From Caryophanales bacterium (lineage in GTDB: Bacteria > Bacillota_I > Bacilli_A > RFN20 > CAG-826), in NCBI GenBank assembly GCA_028723545.1, contig JAQYER010000148.1:1-5056 (forward strand): 5,056 bases of DNA. Direction: 5' to 3'. The notes beneath the pieces were generated by a model. It ran no database searches. It saw nothing but the letters and a program-made list of their open reading frames with translations, and was not told the origin of the DNA. Each line of letters starts with the position of its first letter. Positions within the stretch are counted from its first letter, which is position 1. A program made the translations under genes and the position numbers. Below are positions 1 through 5,056 of this stretch, one piece after another.

Positions 1-245
1 TAAATAAAGAAAATGCGTCATTTATTAAAGATTTATTAAATAATGATAACGATTATTATTGTTTCATGGCCCAAGCATGGCTTATTTCCCAATTCGCTAT
101 AAAAGGGCTAAAAGAAGATATGATTTCGATTTTGGAAAATAAAGATTTATCTAATAAATTAATAAATAAAGGTATCGCAAAAGCATGTGAATCATATCGA
201 GTTAGCAATGAAGATAAATTAATATATAAATCATATCGTCGTTAA
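1..245 (+). CDS. DNA alkylation repair protein, AlkD-like HEAT-repeat family (C-terminal 80 codons only)
   Basis: The reading frame is open from the window edge (first full codon at position 3) to TAA at 243-245; the start lies upstream. The 80 visible residues carry the C-terminal signature of the AlkD-like alkylation repair family (PF08713). A helix reads DYYCFMAQAWLIS, matching the family's YYVxMAxAWLLS. Further on comes KGIAKACESYRVSNEDK, matching the family's closing K-A-x-x-K-x-x-ESxRVSxExK pattern. Members are stacks of HEAT-like helical repeats that remove or bind alkylated, positively charged bases such as N3-methyladenine or N7-methylguanine. The catalytic region lies in the missing part, so activity cannot be judged and some relatives lack it. 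The gene points the same way as ruvA, 69 bases downstream, so read-through into ruvA is possible. The family call rests on motif recognition by eye. Confidence 0.82.
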   Translation, partial: NKENASFIKDLLNNDNDYYCFMAQAWLISQFAIKGLKEDMISILENKDLSNKLINKGIAKACESYRVSNEDKLIYKSYRR

Positions 246-267
246 TCTATTCTCATATTTATTATTT

Positions 268-306
268 TTGATTTATTTTCAACGATTAATTATTTATAAT
301 TATATT
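268..306 (+). promoter_or_regulatory. Possible promoter for ruvAB
   Basis: A perfect TATAAT lies at 295-300 and a second -10-like TATATT at 301-306, just ahead of the ruvA ATG at 315. The -35 side is poor. TTGATT at 268-273 is 21 bases from TATAAT, which is too far. TTTATT at 272-277 has the right 17-base spacing but matches only three consensus positions. TTCAAC at 278-283 is 17 bases from TATATT, again with three matches. In DNA this AT-rich a chance TATAAT is common, so the call is tentative. If either -10 is used, the transcript would start about 1-8 bases before ruvA. Confidence 0.35.
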
Positions 307-314
307 TATTAGAT

Positions 315-884
315 ATGTATTATTATTTTAAAGGCCAAATTTCATTAATTAAAAAAGACTATGTTGTTATTGAAGTTAATAACATCGGTTATCAAGTCTA
401 TGTTTCAAATGTAGATAATTTTATTTTAGGAGAATATCGCACAATATATTTATATAACGTTGTTCGTGAAGATGAACAATATCTTGCGGGATTTTCTTCA
501 TTAGAAGAAAAAGAGGCATTTGAATCACTTATATCTGTTAAAGGAATCGGACCTAGAACAGCTTTAGGAATATTAAGTGGCACAACAGTAAATGATTTAT
601 ATAACGCTATCGCTTCAAATAACGTTACATATTTAAAGAAATTACCTGGCATAGGATCAAAAGCAGCGGCACAAATAATTTTGGATTTAAAAGGTCAATT
701 AGCTCTTGCAGGTGTTGAAAATACCAAAGCTAATATAAATCAATATCAAGAAGTTAGAGATGCATTAAAATCATTAGGTTTTAAAGTTAAAGAAATTGAT
801 GAAACTTTATCAACTATTTCTATACCTAATGGCACAAATGAAGAAATTTTAAGAGCGGCTTTACGCAAAATGAATAAAAAATAA
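315..884 (+). CDS. ruvA: Holliday junction branch migration complex subunit RuvA
   Basis: RuvA binds four-way DNA junctions as a tetramer and loads RuvB motors that drive branch migration during recombinational repair. The 189-residue protein is close to the usual length (about 190-205). Residues 1-62 form the OB-fold domain: the opening MYYYFKGQI followed by DYVVIEVNNIGYQVYVS is the classic RuvA start, and REDEQYLAGF (51-60) matches the conserved REDxxxLxGF. Two helix-hairpin-helix motifs follow, SVKGIGPRTAL (74-84) and LPGIGSKAAAQIILDLKG (110-127). The stretch 130-142 is a flexible linker. Residues 143-189 are the small C-terminal domain that contacts RuvB, with the typical ALKSLGFKVKEI. 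The ATG at 315 is chosen because it puts the OB-fold signature exactly at the N terminus. No Shine-Dalgarno sequence precedes it. The gene ends 2 bases before ruvB, so the two form one transcription unit. Confidence 0.97.
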   Translation: MYYYFKGQISLIKKDYVVIEVNNIGYQVYVSNVDNFILGEYRTIYLYNVVREDEQYLAGFSSLEEKEAFESLISVKGIGPRTALGILSGTTVNDLYNAIASNNVTYLKKLPGIGSKAAAQIILDLKGQLALAGVENTKANINQYQEVRDALKSLGFKVKEIDETLSTISIPNGTNEEILRAALRKMNKK

Positions 885-886
885 TT

Positions 887-1906
887 ATGGCAAGAATCGT
901 TGATGCAAATAAAAATAAAGAAGATGTATTAGAAACATCTTTAAGACCTCTTTCTTTGAAAGAATATGTCGGTCAAAAAGTTTTAAAAGATAATTTAACT
1001 ATTTTTATTGGTGCTGCAAAACACCGAAATGAAACTTTAGATCACGTTTTACTATATGGCCCTCCAGGACTAGGAAAAACAACTTTAGCCCATGTTATCG
1101 CTAATGAAATGGGTGGACAAATTAAAGTTGTAAATGGTCCGGCCATTGAAAGAACTGGAGATTTAGCAGCAATTTTATCTACTATTGAAGCTGGAGATAT
1201 TTTATTTATTGATGAAATTCATCGTTTACCTAGAGTAGTCGAAGAAGTTTTATATGGTGCAATGGAAGATTTTAAATTATCAATTGTCGTTCCTCGTAAT
1301 GGTGGAGCAACTAATTTAAATTTAGATTTACCTCCATTTACTTTAGTCGGTGCGACAACTAGACCTGGAGACTTAACTTCTCCTTTAAGAGCGAGATTTG
1401 GTATTTCTGAAAAATTAAATTATTATACGAATGAAGAAATTAAAGATATTATTTTAAGAACTTCGAGAGTTTTAAAAACTTCTATTACTGATGAAGCGGC
1501 TAATTTGATTTCTTCAAGAAGTAGAGGAACACCTCGTATTGCCAATCGCTTATTCAGAAGAGTTCGTGATTTTGCCAATTTTGAAGGAAAAGATTTCATT
1601 GAAGAAAGTGATGCAATTAAAGCTTTATCAGCCTTAAAAGTTGATGAATTAGGCCTTGATGATGTAGATATAAAATATCTACAAGCAATAATTGAACGCT
1701 TTAATGGTGGCCCAGTTGGACTTGAAACTTTAGCGTCTTCAATCGGTGAAGAAGTTACAAATTTAGAAGATGTTTATGAACCATACCTTCTCCAAATTGG
1801 TATGATTAACCGCACTCCAAGAGGTAGAATTGTTACCGATAAAGCATACCAACATTTAGACAAAAATCATAAACGTGGGTTATTTGCTTTTGATTTTGAT
1901 AAATAA
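887..1906 (+). CDS. ruvB: Holliday junction branch migration ATPase RuvB
   Basis: RuvB is the hexameric AAA+ motor that pulls duplex DNA through the RuvA-bound Holliday junction using ATP. The 339-residue product is full length. The N-terminal SLRPLSLKEYVGQ (18-30) is typical. Walker A is GPPGLGKTT (58-66), Walker B is ILFIDEIH (105-112), and sensor 1 is GATTRPG (155-161). The arginine-finger segment is PLRARFG (166-172) and sensor 2 is RGTPRIANRL (213-222). The C-terminal winged-helix domain carries GGPVGLETLA (274-283) and the EDVYEPYLLQIG..NRTPRGR block (294-314). All catalytic motifs are intact. The hairpin at 133-147 reads IVVPRNGGATNLNLD, where most RuvBs have a GxGPxAR-type turn. The ATG at 887 lies 2 bases after the ruvA stop with no Shine-Dalgarno, so translation probably depends on coupling to ruvA. 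I recognise no reason to suspect transfer. Confidence 0.98.
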   Translation: MARIVDANKNKEDVLETSLRPLSLKEYVGQKVLKDNLTIFIGAAKHRNETLDHVLLYGPPGLGKTTLAHVIANEMGGQIKVVNGPAIERTGDLAAILSTIEAGDILFIDEIHRLPRVVEEVLYGAMEDFKLSIVVPRNGGATNLNLDLPPFTLVGATTRPGDLTSPLRARFGISEKLNYYTNEEIKDIILRTSRVLKTSITDEAANLISSRSRGTPRIANRLFRRVRDFANFEGKDFIEESDAIKALSALKVDELGLDDVDIKYLQAIIERFNGGPVGLETLASSIGEEVTNLEDVYEPYLLQIGMINRTPRGRIVTDKAYQHLDKNHKRGLFAFDFDK

Positions 1907-1933
1907 TTAGTTTTTACTATTTTTTTGAACTAT

Positions 1934-1949
1934 TATCAATATATTGATA
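1934..1949. repeat. 16-base perfect palindrome after ruvB (possible weak terminator or operator)
   Basis: The sequence TATCAATATATTGATA is its own reverse complement. An alternative hairpin pairs CAATAT at 1937-1942 with ATATTG at 1947-1952, leaving a 4-base loop and a T-rich run (TTTTTATTTTTA) directly after. That second fold is laid out like a terminator for ruvAB, but its six pairs include only one G-C, so it would be weak. The palindrome lies 18 bases upstream of the putative secDF -35 box, where a dimeric regulator could also bind. Neither role is shown by the sequence alone. Confidence 0.35.
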
Positions 1950-1966
1950 TTGTTTTTATTTTTATG

Positions 1967-1995
1967 TTGAATTGTCTTTTATAAAGTTGTATATT
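1967..1995 (+). promoter_or_regulatory. Sigma-A-type promoter for secDF
   Basis: TTGAAT at 1967-1972 (four of six matches to the -35 consensus) and TATATT at 1990-1995 (five of six to the -10) are separated by exactly 17 bases. The predicted transcription start is near 2002, giving a leader of roughly 54 bases before the secDF ATG. This is the best promoter match in the window and fits secDF being transcribed separately from ruvAB. Confidence 0.6.
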
Positions 1996-2007
1996 TTTTA
2001 AGCAAGC

Positions 2008-2024
2008 GTAAATTTTTAATTTAC
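2008..2024 (+). promoter_or_regulatory. Hairpin in the presumed secDF leader
   Basis: GTAAATT (2008-2014) and AATTTAC (2018-2024) pair perfectly over 7 bases around a TTT loop. After a C-C mismatch, AAG (2004-2006) can pair with TTT (2026-2028) using one G-U wobble. The hairpin begins about 6 bases after the predicted transcription start and is followed by TTTTGGTTTTT. It could protect the 5' end of the mRNA, act as a weak attenuator, or terminate transcripts reading through from ruvAB. The ribosome-binding site lies outside it. The fold matches no riboswitch class I can recognise. Confidence 0.4.
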
Positions 2025-2042
2025 CTTTTGGTTTTTATTATA

Positions 2043-2049
2043 GAAGGAG
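2043..2049 (+). promoter_or_regulatory. Strong Shine-Dalgarno site of secDF
   Basis: GAAGGAG lies 6 bases before the ATG at 2056, a near-ideal ribosome-binding site that fixes the secDF start. It is the only convincing Shine-Dalgarno in the window; ruvA, ruvB and recJ have none. Confidence 0.85.
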
Positions 2050-2055
2050 TACGTT

Positions 2056-4719
2056 ATGAGAAGATTAACCGCATATGTCACTATGTCTTTATCTCTTCTA
2101 GTTGCTGTTGGAGTTTCTTTTGTCCCTGCAACAAAAAGAATGAATGCTGACCTAGATTACGGAGCAGCTCATGAAGTTGTTTATAATCTCACTAACAAAG
2201 AAGATGGTAGTTTTGTTGATACCAATCAATATATCGACGATGTTGCTTCAACAATGAGAGAACGTTTAGATAATTACGATATTGATTCATATTCTGTTGT
2301 TGTCGAAGGAAATGATACTGTTCGTGTCAAATTCGCTGCTGAAAATGATACTGAATACGCAAATGTTCGTGATTATTTAGCATTTAGTGGTGGAGATTTT
2401 TCAATGGCTACCCAAGAAGAAGAATCTCGTCGTGACCACGACACATTATTTAAAGATGTTACAGCTCGAATTGAATATGTTAATTCTATTCCATATGTTG
2501 TAATCCCAGTTAGCGATGTTTCAGCAATGAAATCATTAATTGAAACAGCTCAATCTTCTAGTGAAGAAGAAGGTGGGGAAGCACATGCTTTACGTCACCA
2601 AGTAAAAAGAGCTGATGGAGAAGAAGCAGCCGAACAAAGTCCTGATCTTTATTTATGGGCAAACTGGAAAGAAGGGGATGACTTTGAAAAAGCTAATGCT
2701 GACCAAGCAGTTACTGGTAAAAAGATTATCGCTTCATTCTATTCATCTAATATTTGGTTTAAAGAAAATTTAAAAGATGACGAAGAGCCAACAGAAATTC
2801 AATATTTATGTGGTTACGCTGATGCAGAAGGTAATTATGATGTTAATAAATTAGAAGAAGCAAATAACCTCGCTGTTAAATTAACAAATTTATTTAATGC
2901 TTCTAAATATGAAAACATCGAAATTAAAATTACATATGAAAGAAATATTGACGCTGTTGTTGATGAATTAGTTTCACCAGGAACATTAAATGCATCTATT
3001 ACATTAGTTGCTACTGGCCTTGCTTTAATCATCATGGCTTTATTGTTAATTGTCTTCTACCGTTTAGGAGCGTTATCAATGATTTCTAACAACGTTGTTG
3101 TTTCATTCTTAACTTTATTCTTCTTCTTACTTTTAGGCGCAACAATGAATATTTCAAGCCTTATCGGTATTGGATTAGTTTCATTAGCGAATTTAGCTTC
3201 ATTAATCTTCTATATGACTAAATTAAAAGATTTAGTTTATAAAGGATATTCATTAAAGAAAGCAAATCAAGAAGCATTTAAGAAATTCACATTATTTACA
3301 GTTGATACATCTGTAATCTTCTTATTCTCTGGTTTAATTATCTTCCTTATTGGTGGAAACTTATTAAAATCAATGGGAGTTACATTATTCTTTGGTGGAG
3401 TTATTTCATTAATTGTTAATGAAACATTATTCCGTGCTTCATCTTATTTATTAACAAATAACCAACGCGTAGCTGATCGCCTTGATTTAATTAATTTCGA
3501 TAAGAATTTAATCAATTCACCAATGGAAAATGATGAAGTTGAACAAAAAGAACCTTATAAAGGACCATATGCAAAAACAGATTTTACTAAGAAAAATAAA
3601 TTAGTAGCTATTCTTGGTGGTGTATTTATTATCGCTGGAATTGCAATGTCTACAATTTTCGGTATCAAAAATAAAACAATTATTAATACATCAGCTTTAA
3701 CTAAAGATACTACTCAAGTATATTTAGTTGTTAAATATGATGATTCCGCCATTGTAACAATTAAAAATGAAGAAATTTTTGAAACAAATATTCTTAAGAA
3801 TATTAAAGTAAATGGTGAAGCATTAAAATATTCTAATGTTGAACATGGAAGTCGTTCAGAAACCGATTATGAAACAACTGTTACAACAAATTATGATTAT
3901 TATGTAACTTCTATCGATGCTGTTTACACAAATAATGATACATTTGCTTATGTTTATGAAGGTAGTGAAACTACAGTATATTCAATTGAAGAAGCAATTT
4001 ATGGTTTAGCCGAAAAATATGAACCATATGTTGATACAACTAATTACATTGATTATGCAACAAAAGTTGCTCACGAAACTGTTATTAATGAACCAAATTT
4101 TGGATGGGTTTCATTAGCGTGTTCTATTTCAATTATCGGTTGTGGAATTTATCTTGCTTTAAGATATAAATTACATCGTGCATTATCTACTGTAGTATTA
4201 ACAATTTTAACTTCATTTGGATCAATTGCATTATTCGCTATTACAAGATTACCTGCAACACCAGTAGTATATGTTGTTATACCTGCAACAATGATTATTT
4301 CTTTATTAATTTCACTCTTCTATATTAATAAAGACAAAGAATTAACTAATGAAATTAGAAGCGTTGATTTAACTGAAGAAAAACGTTCAGAAATTATTAA
4401 ATTAGCAACAAGTAACGCAACTGCACCAGTATTAATCTTCGTTATTATTGCTTTATATTATGGAATTAACTATTTTGGATTCGGCCCTGTTGCGTACGCT
4501 AAATTATTTGGTGGAATTATCGTTTCTACATTATTAGTAGCGTTATTCACGATTAAATTATTATTACCATTTGCTAATTTAATTCGTTCATCTTTCAATA
4601 AATTATTATCTAAACGTGTAAAACGTGAAAAACCTAAAAAACAACAAAGAATTAAATTACAACAAAAACCAAAAACTAGTGAACCAGAAGAAACAATATT
4701 CATTGGAATTAACGACTAA
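2056..4719 (+). CDS. secDF: Divergent SecDF fusion, Sec translocon accessory membrane protein
   Basis: SecDF assists SecYEG/SecA export by pulling preproteins from the outer face of the membrane; studied members use the proton gradient. The 887-residue product follows the fused SecD+SecF plan with about 12 membrane helices, near residues 5-24, 312-335, 341-362, 366-388, 412-432, 436-458, 514-536, 682-702, 708-730, 734-756, 788-806 and 812-838. Large outside domains follow helix 1 (25-311) and helix 7 (537-681). SecD traits include DLDYGAAHEVVY (32-43, a degraded GLDLxGGxxVxY), an RERLDNYDI..YSVVVEGNDTVRV segment (68-91), and a VDT at 416-418 matching the DAN of the DANxTT motif. The SecF half keeps a TSNAT remnant (785-789). 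The protein is about 150 residues longer than B. subtilis SecDF (737). Both expected proton-relay aspartates appear replaced (Asn379, Ile752). A basic tail runs 841-870. Topology and homology are clear; activity is uncertain. A general RND-like protein is the alternative, disfavoured by the recJ neighbour. Confidence 0.88.
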   Translation: MRRLTAYVTMSLSLLVAVGVSFVPATKRMNADLDYGAAHEVVYNLTNKEDGSFVDTNQYIDDVASTMRERLDNYDIDSYSVVVEGNDTVRVKFAAENDTEYANVRDYLAFSGGDFSMATQEEESRRDHDTLFKDVTARIEYVNSIPYVVIPVSDVSAMKSLIETAQSSSEEEGGEAHALRHQVKRADGEEAAEQSPDLYLWANWKEGDDFEKANADQAVTGKKIIASFYSSNIWFKENLKDDEEPTEIQYLCGYADAEGNYDVNKLEEANNLAVKLTNLFNASKYENIEIKITYERNIDAVVDELVSPGTLNASITLVATGLALIIMALLLIVFYRLGALSMISNNVVVSFLTLFFFLLLGATMNISSLIGIGLVSLANLASLIFYMTKLKDLVYKGYSLKKANQEAFKKFTLFTVDTSVIFLFSGLIIFLIGGNLLKSMGVTLFFGGVISLIVNETLFRASSYLLTNNQRVADRLDLINFDKNLINSPMENDEVEQKEPYKGPYAKTDFTKKNKLVAILGGVFIIAGIAMSTIFGIKNKTIINTSALTKDTTQVYLVVKYDDSAIVTIKNEEIFETNILKNIKVNGEALKYSNVEHGSRSETDYETTVTTNYDYYVTSIDAVYTNNDTFAYVYEGSETTVYSIEEAIYGLAEKYEPYVDTTNYIDYATKVAHETVINEPNFGWVSLACSISIIGCGIYLALRYKLHRALSTVVLTILTSFGSIALFAITRLPATPVVYVVIPATMIISLLISLFYINKDKELTNEIRSVDLTEEKRSEIIKLATSNATAPVLIFVIIALYYGINYFGFGPVAYAKLFGGIIVSTLLVALFTIKLLLPFANLIRSSFNKLLSKRVKREKPKKQQRIKLQQKPKTSEPEETIFIGIND

Positions 4720-4724
4720 TCAAT

Positions 4725-4748
4725 AGGCCTATTTATTATAGGCCTTTT
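4725..4748 (+). terminator. Intrinsic terminator-like hairpin after secDF
   Basis: AGGCCTAT (4725-4732) pairs perfectly with ATAGGCCT (4738-4745) around the loop TTATT, and TTT follows at 4746-4748, then ATCTTT. The 8-base stem has four G-C pairs, the strongest hairpin in the window. It begins 5 bases after the secDF stop. The left arm alone is also a 12-base palindrome (4722-4733). The T-run is short and the recJ ATG lies only 9 bases past the stem, so termination may be partial, letting recJ be expressed by read-through. Confidence 0.7.
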
Positions 4749-4754
4749 ATCTTT

Positions 4755-5056
4755 ATGGACAAATTTTTACAAAAACTATTAGATTATTATCATTTAACTT
4801 ATGACGAATATTTAAAACTTAATAAAGATATTAACGATATTCGTCTTTTAGATGTTAATACCATTATTGACATTGATACTATAAGAAATAGAATACAAAG
4901 CGCAATTGTAAATAAAGAACAAATTCTTATTTATGGAGATTATGATTGCGATGGTATTTGTTCTACTTCAATTGTTAAAAGAACATTCGATATTTTAAAT
5001 TATCCAGTTAAATATTATATTCCATCTCGATATTTAGATGGTTATGGACTAAATGT
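4755..5056 (+). CDS. recJ: Single-stranded-DNA-specific exonuclease RecJ (N-terminal 100 codons, cut by window end)
   Basis: RecJ degrades single-stranded DNA 5' to 3' in recombination and repair. The frame is open from ATG at 4755 to the window edge. Residues 58-71 read LIYGDYDCDGICST, the DHH-family motif I (DYDxDG) whose aspartates bind the catalytic metal ions. KYYIPSRYLDGYGLN (86-100) matches the conserved YYIPxRxxxGYGLN that follows in RecJ. The segment IDIDTIRNRIQSAIVNKEQ (38-56) resembles the usual lead-in helix. Only about 60 residues precede motif I, against roughly 100 in B. subtilis RecJ, so the N terminus is short. The ATG at 4755 is the first in frame after the hairpin, and no Shine-Dalgarno is visible. 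Placement directly after secDF matches the secDF-recJ order of many Bacillota. A DHH phosphoesterase of another subfamily is less likely because of the IPxRxxxGYG block. The remaining motifs lie outside the window. Confidence 0.92.
   Translation, partial: MDKFLQKLLDYYHLTYDEYLKLNKDINDIRLLDVNTIIDIDTIRNRIQSAIVNKEQILIYGDYDCDGICSTSIVKRTFDILNYPVKYYIPSRYLDGYGLN

Noticed and set aside
398..652. Open frame on the minus strand inside ruvA (84 codons)
   Set aside because: It lies wholly antisense to a clearly conserved gene, has no recognisable motif and no ribosome-binding site; it is a shadow frame.
1908..1932. TAGTT/AACTA inverted repeat directly after ruvB as a terminator
   Set aside because: Only five pairs with a 15-base loop; too weak to support.
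1964..1984. Six-codon frame upstream of secDF as a leader peptide
   Set aside because: It overlaps the -35 box and ends before the predicted transcription start, and has no Shine-Dalgarno.
2835..3035. Open frame on the minus strand inside secDF (66 codons)
   Set aside because: It is antisense to the SecD outside domain and second helix, with no motif and no upstream signals.
4470..4703. Open frame on the minus strand at the secDF end (77 codons)
   Set aside because: Its hydrophobic look follows from the complement of membrane-helix codons; nothing supports expression.
1..5056. Use of the Mycoplasma-type genetic code (TGA as tryptophan)
   Set aside because: All five readable tryptophans are TGG and no gene needs TGA read-through; the standard bacterial code explains everything seen.
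1..5056. CRISPR array, mobile element, phage or defence system
   Set aside because: No spaced direct repeats, transposase, integrase or defence-type protein is visible; the genes are recognisable housekeeping families.

Overview
This is an AT-rich bacterial window with all genes on the + strand. It reads as a housekeeping locus from a low-GC Bacillota or Mollicutes-like organism. The evidence for that is the strong A/T bias at third codon positions, TAA at all four visible stops, and a ruvA-ruvB ... secDF-recJ order that recalls the Bacillus-type ruvAB-queA-tgt-yajC-secDF-recJ neighbourhood. All five tryptophans in the readable proteins use TGG and no in-frame TGA is needed. There is therefore no sign of the Mycoplasma-type code, although five codons cannot exclude it. 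The lineage (for example uncultured Bacilli close to Erysipelotrichales, RF39 or Acholeplasma) is inferred from these traits only.

Layout: positions 1-245 hold the last 80 codons of an AlkD-like DNA alkylation repair protein. A short AT-rich gap with a possible promoter follows. Then come ruvA (315-884) and ruvB (887-1906), 2 bases apart, which encode the Holliday-junction branch-migration machine. The 149-base gap 1907-2055 holds a 16-base palindrome, a good sigma-A-type promoter, a short hairpin in the presumed leader, and a strong Shine-Dalgarno site. It leads into an 887-residue SecDF fusion (2056-4719). A terminator-like hairpin (4725-4748) sits between secDF and the start of recJ (4755), which runs off the window end after 100 codons.

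Three of the genes (AlkD-like, ruvAB, recJ) serve DNA repair and recombination. SecDF serves protein export and is probably neighbour by inherited gene order. No CRISPR array, mobile element, tRNA, rRNA or clear novel system is visible. The most notable point is the SecDF: its 12-helix plan is intact, but the membrane acidic residues linked to proton-driven function in studied SecDF proteins appear to be replaced, and both extracytoplasmic regions are enlarged.
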